Origin: Fimimonas sp963619835
GTDB taxonomy: Bacteria > Bacillota > Clostridia > Christensenellales > CAG-314
Direction: 5' to 3'
Assembly: GCA_963619835.1 (NCBI GenBank)
Contig: CAVEYD010000019.1
Span: 1-22,234, forward strand
DNA: 22,234 bases
A program made the position numbers and the translations under genes. Within the stretch, counting starts at the first letter, position 1, and the number at the start of each line of letters is the position of its first letter. The notes beneath the pieces are model-generated. The model saw nothing but the letters and a program-made list of their open reading frames with translations. It was not told the origin of the DNA and did no database searches. Below are positions 1-7,138 of this stretch, piece after piece.

Positions 1-84
1 CATTTTATCTAAATCTTAACAACATTTTTTTCACCCACATTACATTTTTTATGCACTTTCAAATTTTTATTTTAAGGAGTTTTT

Positions 85-1836
85 ATGCCAAATTATCAAC
101 AAGACATTGTAAAGGAAATTTTAGCAGATTTTTCCGCGCGACAGCAAATGCGCCGTCCCTTCGAACTTGTCTGGCAACTCAACATGAATTTTCTCATGGG
201 CAACCAGTATTGCCAAATAGGCAAAACGGACATCGAACAGCAAACAAAATTTTATTTTTGGCAACAACTACAAGTTTTCAACCACATTGCGCCGATAGTG
301 GAAACACGCATTTCACGTCTCAACCGAGTCCGTCCGCATACCGTTGCCCGACCGTTCAGCGCAAGCGACAGTGACATTGCCTCGGCAAAAGTTGCCACAA
401 AAATTTTAGATAGCGCCCAAGAAAAATTATCGCTCGACCAACTCATCACTCAAGCAACCGCATGGAGCGAAATTTGCGGAACGTCCTTCTACAAAGTTTC
501 GTGGAACAATTTATCTCAAGACGTAGAAGTGTCGGTTTGTTCCCCGTTTGAAATTTATCCGGATTCCAACACAGGGGCACTTGCAAATTGCAACTCAATC
601 ATCCATGCCAAAGTTTATTCGTCGGCCGACGTCAAAACAATGTACGGAGTTGACGTCAAAGGTCAACCGCTCAAAGTTTTCGATGTTTGCGGTCAAAGTG
701 GTTTTTCGTCGGTCACTCGCGAAACAAAGCCCAACCAAGTACTTGTTATCGAACGTTACACTCGGCCAACAAGCGATGCCCCAAACGGCAAGTTACAAAT
801 TGTTGCCGGCAACACCCTTGTTTATTCAGGCGACATGCCTTACCTGTTAGGTGAAAACAACACCCCAACTTATCCGTTTGTCCGCCAAGTTTCCACCGAA
901 GTTGCAGGATGCTTTTGGGGAACAAGTGTTGTCGAACGTCTAATTCCCGTCCAACGAGCCTACAATGCGGTCAAAAATCGCAAGCACGAATTTCTCAATC
1001 GTTTGTGTATGGGAGTTTTAACTGTCGAAGACGGTTCGGTCGATACCGACAATCTCGAAGAAGAAGGTCTGTCCCCGGGCAAAATTTTAGTTTACAGGCA
1101 AGGCGCAACAAAGCCGTCCTACATGGAAAACAATGCCGTTCCAACCGATTTTGGCGAAGAAGAAGATCGTTTGCTCAACGAATTTACCACTGTCAGCGGT
1201 GTATCCGAGTTTGCCGGCAACAGTCTAACGCCGTCGGGAGCAAGTAGCGGAACGGCACTTCAACTCATTGCCGAGCAGGACGAAATTCGCTTGTCCAACA
1301 GCATCGACAGTGTAAAAAATGCAATCAAGCAAGTTTCCAAGTACATTTTGCGGTTATACAAGCAGTTTGTCCAAAGCCAAAAACTTATTCGTTACACCGG
1401 CGGAAACACAGCCGAAGTCTTTTATTTTTGCGGTAGCGAAATTAGTAGCGACGACATTGTTTTCGAAACGGAAAATCAACTTACCGATAGTCCCACAACT
1501 CGCCGAACGATGATTTTCGACCTACTAAATGCCGGAGTTTTGTCGGACGAAAACGGCAATTTGCCCACTTACACAAAGACAAAAATTTTGTCCATGCTCG
1601 GTTTTGGCGATTGGCAAACCGCACAGGACATGGCGCAGTTGCACACGGCACGCGCCCAAAGAGAAAATTTAGATATCGCTTCCGCCCAAGTTTTAGACGT
1701 GGACGATCACGCCTTGCACATTGCCGAGCACACACGTTTTATCGTTTCCAATCAAGACGAGTCTTTCGGCAAAGACTACCGCAAAAAACTACTTTCCCAC
1801 ATTACCGAACACAAGTCCTACTTGTCTAAAAACTAA
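85..1836 (+). CDS. Podovirus-type phage portal protein
   Basis: 583 aa. Portal proteins form the dodecameric ring at one capsid vertex through which DNA is packaged and ejected. The sequence has the layout of P22/T7-type portals: an N-terminal helical part with an aromatic-rich stretch near residue 28-45, a 'GTSFYKVSWN' stretch followed by 'SPFEIYPD' around residues 133-160, a central segment ('VQRAYNAVKNRKHEF', about residues 290-304) matching the stem/clip region, and a helical C-terminal third. The length suits the family (about 500-720 aa). The start is fixed by an AAGGAG at 74-79, five bases before the ATG. A scaffold-like gene and a capsid gene follow, as in T7 and P22. Family assignment is by pattern recognition and gene order, not a profile search. 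No frameshift is visible, so the gene looks intact. A terminase would normally precede it, but the window begins here. Confidence 0.85.
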   Translation: MPNYQQDIVKEILADFSARQQMRRPFELVWQLNMNFLMGNQYCQIGKTDIEQQTKFYFWQQLQVFNHIAPIVETRISRLNRVRPHTVARPFSASDSDIASAKVATKILDSAQEKLSLDQLITQATAWSEICGTSFYKVSWNNLSQDVEVSVCSPFEIYPDSNTGALANCNSIIHAKVYSSADVKTMYGVDVKGQPLKVFDVCGQSGFSSVTRETKPNQVLVIERYTRPTSDAPNGKLQIVAGNTLVYSGDMPYLLGENNTPTYPFVRQVSTEVAGCFWGTSVVERLIPVQRAYNAVKNRKHEFLNRLCMGVLTVEDGSVDTDNLEEEGLSPGKILVYRQGATKPSYMENNAVPTDFGEEEDRLLNEFTTVSGVSEFAGNSLTPSGASSGTALQLIAEQDEIRLSNSIDSVKNAIKQVSKYILRLYKQFVQSQKLIRYTGGNTAEVFYFCGSEISSDDIVFETENQLTDSPTTRRTMIFDLLNAGVLSDENGNLPTYTKTKILSMLGFGDWQTAQDMAQLHTARAQRENLDIASAQVLDVDDHALHIAEHTRFIVSNQDESFGKDYRKKLLSHITEHKSYLSKN

Positions 1837-1977
1837 TTTTTTTACCCCAAAATCTATTTTTTTCTCAAAAATCTATTAAAAAGCAATCTCGCACACCCTA
1901 AAATTACCCCCAAAAATTACCCCAAAATCTCAATTACTTAAAATATCTAAAACCTAAAAACAAAAAGGAGTCCCAAA

Positions 1978-2421
1978 ATGGAATACGGAAAATTTACCTC
2001 GGCAGAACAACTACTCAAAAGCTACAACGAGTTGCAAAAGGCATTCACGCAAAAATGCCAACAACTCGCAGCATTGCAACAACAAAACGCAACCGCGGAT
2101 GGTACAAGCCTCGAGCCACCAATCGCTACTGTCGGAACGGAGACGTCCGATCAAGTTGCTACGATCCCTCAAGAAGAACCCACGCTTATCGTGGAGCAAT
2201 CTTGTAGCAATGCCGACAGGCAACCCACACCGCAAGAGATCGAACAATACTTGCTACAAAACCCCAATTTTGTATTGCAACTGTTCAATTCTCGCATGCC
2301 GACGGCACCCCAAATCATGACAAGCGGTGGAGCCGTTCAGCTAACCATGCCCAGCCGTCCCAAAACCATAAAGGAAGCAGGCGAGCTTGCTCGCAAGTAT
2401 GTAAGCAAACAAAATTCGTAG
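1978..2421 (+). CDS. Probable capsid scaffolding protein
   Basis: 147 aa, small, hydrophilic and Gln-rich. The N-terminus has a helix-forming segment ('TSAEQLLKSYNELQKAF', residues 7-23) that continues into a Gln-rich coil to about residue 40. A low-complexity middle with many Thr, Glu and Pro follows, and a short basic C-terminal helix ends in 'ELARKYVSKQNS'. A helical N-terminus, disordered middle and basic C-terminus fit phage scaffolding proteins, whose basic C-terminal helix contacts the coat protein in P22. The position between portal and capsid is exactly where T7 gp9 and P22 gp8 lie. It is shorter than those two (about 300 aa), so the call rests mainly on position and composition. The start has AAAAAGGAG at about 1964-1972. 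The gene is preceded by a 141-nt spacer with very few G residues on this strand. Confidence 0.65.
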   Translation: MEYGKFTSAEQLLKSYNELQKAFTQKCQQLAALQQQNATADGTSLEPPIATVGTETSDQVATIPQEEPTLIVEQSCSNADRQPTPQEIEQYLLQNPNFVLQLFNSRMPTAPQIMTSGGAVQLTMPSRPKTIKEAGELARKYVSKQNS

Positions 2422-2471
2422 ACGGCAAAGCACTTACAACTTAATATTTTTTTATCAACTTTTTAGTAGTG

Positions 2472-2509
2472 GCAAGGGGAAACTTGCTTTTACAAAAAAA
2501 GGTTTCCCC
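2472..2509 (+). promoter_or_regulatory. Two mutually exclusive hairpins before the capsid gene
   Basis: Two overlapping inverted repeats share bases. GCAAG (2472-2476) can pair with CTTGC (2483-2487), giving a small hairpin followed by TTTT. Alternatively GGGGAAAC (2476-2483) can pair with GTTTCCCC (2502-2509), a perfect 8-bp stem. Only one can form at a time, as in an attenuator switch. The long stem is not followed by T residues, so it is not itself a terminator. No regulator or ligand is apparent. The pairing is visible; the regulatory role is inferred. Confidence 0.4.
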
Positions 2510-2641
2510 ATAACCCACAAACAAAACCACAAGCACAGCCACAACAAAAAACACAAACAAAACCCACAAAAAAAACTACAACACAACAAAAATCAACCCA
2601 AAAACACAACAAACACCAAAAAAAAGCAAAACAAACAAAAC
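2510..2641 (+). other. Near-pure A/C unstructured leader of the capsid gene
   Basis: About 130 nt made almost entirely of A and C, with only about three G and three T. It lies between the 2476-2509 hairpin and the capsid ribosome binding site (CAAGGAG at about 2642-2648). RNA from this strand could hardly base-pair with itself. Such leaders are compatible with strong ribosome loading, which suits a capsid gene, but the role is inferred. No ORF on either strand here looks like a protein; the opposite-strand frame simply reads the G/T-rich complement. Confidence 0.55.
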
Positions 2642-2654
2642 TCAAGGAGAAACA

Positions 2655-3818
2655 ATGATCACAATTTCCAGTGCAGACAAAATGCTCAAAACCTACTATC
2701 TTGATGCCATAGCCGATTCTCTCAACACGCAAGTCAATCCGCTCATGGCAAAATTCGAAAAGACAACCGATTTTGTTTTAGGCAAAGAAATTCGCAAAGT
2801 GGTGTCCAACGGACTCAACGGCGGTTTCGGTGCCGGGACTGAAGACGGCGAATTGCCAACAAGTTCGCAAAACGAGTATGTCGAACTTTCCATGCAACTC
2901 AAAAACTTGTACGGACAGTTAGAAATTTCCGACAAAGCACTTCGAGCGGGCAACTCAAACGACGGTGCAGTGCTCAACGTGTTAGAAACCGAAATGAACA
3001 GTTTGCTCAATTCGGCAAAATTCAATTTTGGACGTATGCTTTACGGTGACGGCAGAGGAATTCTCGGCACAGTCAAAGCCGTCAGCGGTAGCACGTTGAC
3101 GCTCGACACCGTCAAGTACATCACCGAAGGCATGATTATAGACGTCATCGGTTCGGAAAGCGAAGAAACAACCGTTTCGGCAAGACGTGTCAGCGGAGTA
3201 GACCGCACCAACAAAAAAATCACACTTTCAGGCGCAAGCCTATCGGGAGCGGTAGCCGTTGGCGATTTTATCACAATTCAAGGCAGTTACTACCAAGAAA
3301 TTACCGGTCTCGGAGCGTTGTTCAACGACGACACTTATCTCTACAATCTCAACCGCGACACTTACAAATGGCTCAAGCCCTACAAAGCAACCTCAACAAC
3401 CATCGACAACGTCACAATTGCCAAAGCAATCGACCAAATCGAAGAAAACAGCGGTTGCACAACCGATTTTATCGTGTGTTCCGCAGGAGTAAAGCGTGCC
3501 TACATCGACTACCTAACACAAAACAATCTCGATATTGTCACCACGCAAGTTGACGGCGGTTACAAAGCAATCATGTTTAACGGCATCCCAATCGTTTCGG
3601 ACAGATTTTGTCCGGAAGGCACAATGTACTTATTGCACACACCCTCGTTCAAAATTTACCAACTATGCGATTGGAAATGGCTCGAAGACGACGACGGCAA
3701 AGTGCTAAAACAAATGTCAAATCGTCCCACCTACAAAGCAACGCTTGTAAAATATGCAGAATTGCTTTGCGAAAGACCTATTGCGCAGGGGGTTATTACC
3801 GGCATAACCGAAAAATAG
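2655..3818 (+). CDS. Phage major capsid protein (HK97-fold type)
   Basis: 387 aa. This would be the main shell subunit of the particle. The N-terminal third looks like the N-arm/E-loop region ('VLGKEIRKVVSNG', then 'GAGTEDGELP'). A beta-rich segment at about residues 140-212, with two similar 'LTLD...GMIIDV' and 'ITLSG...GDFITI' halves, looks like an inserted domain of the kind found in P22-like and SU10-like capsids. The remainder ('VCSAGVKRAYIDYL', 'GIPIVSDRFCPEGTMYLL') matches the P and A domains of HK97-fold capsids. Length and position, right after a scaffold-like gene, agree. The start follows CAAGGAGAAACA, and the ATG is unambiguous. The reading frame is intact. The exact Pfam family is uncertain. 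Confidence 0.85.
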   Translation: MITISSADKMLKTYYLDAIADSLNTQVNPLMAKFEKTTDFVLGKEIRKVVSNGLNGGFGAGTEDGELPTSSQNEYVELSMQLKNLYGQLEISDKALRAGNSNDGAVLNVLETEMNSLLNSAKFNFGRMLYGDGRGILGTVKAVSGSTLTLDTVKYITEGMIIDVIGSESEETTVSARRVSGVDRTNKKITLSGASLSGAVAVGDFITIQGSYYQEITGLGALFNDDTYLYNLNRDTYKWLKPYKATSTTIDNVTIAKAIDQIEENSGCTTDFIVCSAGVKRAYIDYLTQNNLDIVTTQVDGGYKAIMFNGIPIVSDRFCPEGTMYLLHTPSFKIYQLCDWKWLEDDDGKVLKQMSNRPTYKATLVKYAELLCERPIAQGVITGITEK

Positions 3819-3821
3819 TTT

Positions 3822-4023
3822 CAAACGCCCTCAAATTACACGTCTAACGGCTACGTGCTTGCAAAAACTCGGTCATGTACGCTCGGTACATTCCCTTCAT
3901 TTTGCTTCACCTGTTGCCGCCATCCGCACAATTTAGAGTGCGTTTGAAAGACTTGTGGAAAAACAAAAGGGACTTGCAGAAAATCAAAAAAGCGGTGCAA
4001 ACGCCCACAAACCGCACGTCTAA
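3822..4023 (+). repeat. Imperfect 26-bp direct repeat bracketing a 150-bp segment
   Basis: Positions 3822-3847 and 3998-4023 agree at about 22 of 26 bases; both begin CAAACGCCC and end CACGTCTAA. The bracketed segment (3848-3997) is richer in G and C than the other spacers here and holds no gene I can support: frames are open on both strands, but neither has an acceptable start signal. It may be a small dispersed element or the remains of a duplicated gene end. Confidence 0.45.
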
Positions 4024-4031
4024 TTATTACA

Positions 4032-4062
4032 TGCAATGTGCCGTTTTTTACGGCACATTGCA
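4032..4062 (+). promoter_or_regulatory. Perfect 13-bp hairpin just upstream of the adaptor gene
   Basis: TGCAATGTGCCGT (4032-4044) pairs perfectly with 4050-4062 across a five-T loop. No T-run follows; instead the ribosome binding site AAAGGAG begins about eight bases later. It is therefore not a standard intrinsic terminator. A 5' stabilising hairpin, an RNase processing site separating capsid and adaptor messages, or a protein-binding operator are possible. The structure is directly visible; its function is inference. Confidence 0.6.
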
Positions 4063-4082
4063 ACAACTTAAAGGAGAACAAA

Positions 4083-4634
4083 ATGAAAGTTTATCAACTA
4101 ATCACCTCATGTCTATCTATGTGTGGCGAGTCTTTCGATAGTAAACTACTATCTTACACCGACGAGCAAGCACAAAACGATGCCGAAACAGCTCGCTTAC
4201 TCACTTGTTTCAACGTTGCAATGTGCAAAATTCACAATGCATGTCTAACTGCGCTATGTAAAGCATCGGTAATTGCAACCCAAGGCAAAATCGACACAAA
4301 AAATCTAAAATTATTCAACGTACTCAGCCTAAAAGATTCTCAAGGCAACAACGTAAAGTTTCGTTTTGGCGAAAATTGTTTGCATGTCGACCAAGACGGC
4401 AAGTATTTTATTGCCTACATCAAGCACTACAAGTCTGTCAATTGGACGGACGACGTAATTTATCCTTCCCCGATGGTAGGGCAACAGTTAGTAATCTACT
4501 CGTTTGCAAGTGAATTTTATCGACAAAACGGCAAAGCCGATAAGCAACAAATTTGGCAACAACGTTTTGAAGATAGTGTAAAATCGCTAAAAAAGTTGTC
4601 CAATCTTGAAATGCCAATACGGAGGTGGCTATGA
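4083..4634 (+). CDS. Head-tail adaptor (T7 gp11 / P22 gp4-like)
   Basis: 183 aa, mostly alpha-helical. Adaptors of this class bind the underside of the portal and join it to the tail. The C-terminal part is the most telling: 'GQQLVIYSFASEFYRQNGK', then 'IWQQRFEDSVKSLKKL' and a terminal 'MPIRRW', closely like the end of podoviral adaptors. The ATG at 4083 is chosen because AAAGGAG lies at 4070-4076. An ATG at 4038 in the same frame falls inside the 13-bp hairpin and has no ribosome binding site. Oddly for a virion protein it carries seven cysteines, most within the first 80 residues. It overlaps the next gene by four bases (ATGA), implying translational coupling. Assignment is by pattern and position. 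Confidence 0.65.
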   Translation: MKVYQLITSCLSMCGESFDSKLLSYTDEQAQNDAETARLLTCFNVAMCKIHNACLTALCKASVIATQGKIDTKNLKLFNVLSLKDSQGNNVKFRFGENCLHVDQDGKYFIAYIKHYKSVNWTDDVIYPSPMVGQQLVIYSFASEFYRQNGKADKQQIWQQRFEDSVKSLKKLSNLEMPIRRWL

Positions 4635-5842
4635 TTTACCACTCGGCAGTTGCCCCTGTAAAAACAACCAATCTAAAAATTTTTGCCGATTTTTCCACCG
4701 AGCAAAAGGACAATTTTCTATGCGGAACGCCCAACGGAGCCAAACTCGGCAAAAACTTGTCGCATTTTTTAAGTGTGGTGCAAAGTTCAAGTAATCACGA
4801 TTTTTGCGGAATTTTAACTCTTGACACAACCTATTTTGCCACGTTAGACAGCGGACTTGTTTCGACAAACGGCAACGGAATTTTTCAAGGCAAATTTATC
4901 GGTAGCCACATTACAAAAGGCTTTTACAATCCAATTTTAAATACGGCAATTTTACTCGATTCTCAAAAAAAACAAGCAATTTTTTACGACGTTCAAAATG
5001 ATTGCACAACCACGTTTTCAGCCGAAGATATTGCCGTAGCCAATCCGCATTTATTCGTTTCTTTCGGCAGTAAACTTTACATTTTCGATTTTGTCACCAA
5101 TTCCCCAAATTTTTCCGAACCAATTGACATCACTTTCAACAGTCAAATTTATTCAATTTTTACACAAACAAAATTGTATATTTTTGCCGACAAACTTTAC
5201 TGCCTAACCGACGATTCGGACTTGTCTTTGCTTAAACTAAATGCATGTTTTCTTTTGCCTAAGCCCCAAGGTGCAGTAGCCCAATCTGACAAATTTTATT
5301 ATGTGTCAAGTAGTGGAATTGTTGCCGTTTCGGCAAGCCAAGTGCAAAACTTTACCGATAGTGTACAACAGGGCAGTTGTATTACAAACGGCAATACGTT
5401 AGCGGTTTTTGACGACACGCAACTAAACAATAGTGGCAAATCTACAATTTATTTTTACGATATTCCCACAAAAAAATTGCTTTCAAAATTGCAAACAAAT
5501 TGCGCTTTCAATTTTGTCGCAATGCATGGCAACAACTTTGTGTTTATCTCAAACGGCACGCTTTACACAATTTTGCCAAGCGGAAATTCTTTTTGGACGG
5601 CAACAGCCTTCAACTCGGCGGAACTTAAAAAAATCACCTCAATTTACGTCAAGGCAAAAAATGTCGTCATCACAATTTCATCCGAAAAGGAAAGCAAAAC
5701 GTTGTCTTTACAAAATGCCGACGGTGTTTTTGCTTTTGAAGTTTACGGACATTATTTTACCGTACAAGTACAGCTTAACCAAAATTCAATCGTGCAAAAA
5801 CTTACGTTATTCGCACAAAAATTTAACAGGGAGGCTATCTAA
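4631..5842 (+). CDS. Beta-rich tail nozzle/hub-like protein
   Basis: 403 aa from the ATG at 4631. A GTG six bases earlier is in frame but overlaps the GGAGG (4621-4625) that serves the ATG. The sequence is a run of short beta strands ending in Gly/Asn/Asp turns, with recurrent units such as 'KLYIFDFV', 'KLYIFADKLYCL', 'FYYVSSSGIVAV' and 'STIYFYDIPTKKLL'. That pattern is typical of a beta-propeller. Podoviral tail hubs (P22 gp10) and nozzles (T7 gp12, which contains a propeller domain) follow the adaptor gene, as here, so I infer the same role at the lower end of the tail. Without context it could be any propeller protein. It overlaps the upstream stop by four bases and the downstream start by one. 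Confidence 0.55.
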   Translation: MIYHSAVAPVKTTNLKIFADFSTEQKDNFLCGTPNGAKLGKNLSHFLSVVQSSSNHDFCGILTLDTTYFATLDSGLVSTNGNGIFQGKFIGSHITKGFYNPILNTAILLDSQKKQAIFYDVQNDCTTTFSAEDIAVANPHLFVSFGSKLYIFDFVTNSPNFSEPIDITFNSQIYSIFTQTKLYIFADKLYCLTDDSDLSLLKLNACFLLPKPQGAVAQSDKFYYVSSSGIVAVSASQVQNFTDSVQQGSCITNGNTLAVFDDTQLNNSGKSTIYFYDIPTKKLLSKLQTNCAFNFVAMHGNNFVFISNGTLYTILPSGNSFWTATAFNSAELKKITSIYVKAKNVVITISSEKESKTLSLQNADGVFAFEVYGHYFTVQVQLNQNSIVQKLTLFAQKFNREAI

Positions 5843-6774
5843 TGATAGACGTAGAAACCGCACAAGAACTTACCGAGTTTTACTCAAAACTTAAACAAAA
5901 ATTTTATTCCATCGACGTCAAATATTCTTTGGACTATGTCGAACCGCAACTCAATTTGCCGGAGTCACTCAACCTAACCCCGCTAACTTTTGACGAAAAA
6001 AGTCAGGAAGACTTACGTCAGCAAGCGCTAATTGACGTGCAACCGCAAATTACCGAAAAAATCAACAACTACAACAGTCAAAAAGCATCGCAACTAACGC
6101 TCATCAATCAAAAAATCACTTATCTTTCACAAGACCATGCCGATGCGCTCACCAAGTTGCAGGGGGACTACAATTCGCAGTACACTTTAACCGATGCCAA
6201 AATGCGTCGCAACGGACTAATTTATTCAACGGTTTTCGATGCCACAAAAACAAAGCTTGTCACCGAGTACAACCAAAAAGTGCAAACGGAAAATGCCGAT
6301 TACCAAGTGCAAGTGGAGGAGCTTACCGCCCAAAAGCAAAATATTTCAAATTTATTCGACGAAAAAATTGCCTCTTTAGATTCCGAAAAGGCAGATTTAT
6401 GCGAAGAGCAGTACTACACGCTTGTCAACAAGCAAGAAAATGAGCGTCAAAAGGTCGAAAAATACAATCAATCTCTTGCCGAAAAGGAAACAAAGTATCA
6501 AGCAAGTTGTGCCAAGGCCAAAGAATATGCACGCGAAGCCGAGTACGAACGTGCCTTAAACGTTTCCAAGTTGTATGCAAGTTTAGGCGAAACGGGACTA
6601 AAAGCGCAAATCAAAAACGAAAAACTTTATTGTGTCAAATTTTATTTTGCTAGTCTCAACAAGGAAGAAGCCTACTATTGCCTAAACAGCGACACTTTCA
6701 TGCGCACTGAACTCGGTAGCAACTACACAGACTTAACCGACTGGATCGACCTAACCTTGTCCCCCGCCGACTAA
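5842..6774 (+). CDS. Long coiled-coil virion-associated protein, function unknown
   Basis: 310 aa, very rich in Gln, Glu, Lys and Asn. After about 60 residues it becomes a nearly continuous helical coiled coil, roughly residues 60-240, without prolines. It ends in a small non-coil domain (about residues 250-310) containing 'LYCVKFYFASLNKEEAYYCL' and 'YTDLTDWIDLTL'. It has no signal peptide and no membrane segment. Translation is coupled to the gene before it: the stop and start share one base, and AGGGAGG lies at 5828-5834. In P22 the position after the hub gene is held by the tail needle gp26, a trimeric coiled coil. A needle, fibre stalk or internal ejection protein would all fit, but I see no sequence signature choosing between them. 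It is the last intact gene of the phage module. Confidence 0.5.
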   Translation: MIDVETAQELTEFYSKLKQKFYSIDVKYSLDYVEPQLNLPESLNLTPLTFDEKSQEDLRQQALIDVQPQITEKINNYNSQKASQLTLINQKITYLSQDHADALTKLQGDYNSQYTLTDAKMRRNGLIYSTVFDATKTKLVTEYNQKVQTENADYQVQVEELTAQKQNISNLFDEKIASLDSEKADLCEEQYYTLVNKQENERQKVEKYNQSLAEKETKYQASCAKAKEYAREAEYERALNVSKLYASLGETGLKAQIKNEKLYCVKFYFASLNKEEAYYCLNSDTFMRTELGSNYTDLTDWIDLTLSPAD

Positions 6775-6775
6775 T

Positions 6776-7000
6776 TTTCCAAAGTTATTAAATTTTCGCT
6801 TAACTTGGTGTAAAATTATAAAAGAAGTAGAAAAAATAGCAATTGAACGATTAAAATACAGAAACAAAGCCTACTTGCAGTTAAACAATATTTTATCCCA
6901 AAACATCAAAACTTGTAATGGTGTTGCCACTTACGACACGCAAAGTCGCACTTGTTATACGACAATGTCGTCAAACTTCCAAAAAATATTCTTGTATTAA
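6776..7000 (+). pseudogene. Open frame without a start codon, possible gene remnant
   Basis: A frame runs open to a TAA at 6998-7000 and reads like protein, for example 'KEVEKIAIERLKYRNKAYL' (6821-6877) followed by a Cys-containing tail. It has codon choices like its neighbours. There is no ATG or GTG before this segment; the first usable codon is a TTG at 6875 without a ribosome binding site. It may be the tail of a gene truncated by deletion at the edge of the phage module, or chance. I do not recognise the family. Confidence 0.25.
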
Positions 7001-7021
7001 AAAATTCAAAAAAATCACCTC

Positions 7022-7050
7022 AAAGAGACTTCACAACGAAGTCTTTTTTG
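7022..7050 (+). terminator. Strong intrinsic terminator after the phage module
   Basis: AGACTTC (7026-7032) pairs with GAAGTCT (7038-7044) across a five-base loop. The stem extends outward through a G-T pair and A-T pairs, and runs into six T at 7044-7049. It closes transcription coming from the phage genes and insulates the membrane-protein genes downstream. Confidence 0.85.
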
Positions 7051-7077
7051 CTTTATATATTATATATACTAAAAAAC

Positions 7078-7106
7078 TTGAATTATTTTCTAAATTATGC
7101 TAAACT
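7078..7106 (+). promoter_or_regulatory. SigA-type promoter with extended -10
   Basis: TTGAAT (7078-7083), a 17-base spacer, then TAAACT (7101-7106) preceded by TGC, an extended -10. It sits between the 7022-7050 terminator and the membrane-protein gene starting at 7139, giving a predicted leader of about 25 nt. The call is from consensus matching only. Confidence 0.5.
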
Positions 7107-7138
7107 ACATTTAACCACAAATTTTTTAGGTTAATTTT

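Noticed and set aside
2490..2732. Minus-strand Cys/Phe-rich membrane-like peptide
   Set aside because: It is merely the G/T-rich complement of the A/C leader plus the start of the capsid gene.
4038..4082. Earlier start for the adaptor gene at 4038
   Set aside because: That ATG lies inside the 13-bp hairpin without a ribosome binding site, whereas 4083 has AAAGGAG at the right distance.
3851..4141. Small genes on both strands between capsid and adaptor
   Set aside because: The frames overlap on opposite strands, lack ribosome binding sites, and the + frame runs into the adaptor gene.
6918..7134. Two short + strand ORFs before the membrane-protein genes
   Set aside because: Both run across the 7022-7050 terminator and the promoter, with no ribosome binding site and no protein-like composition.
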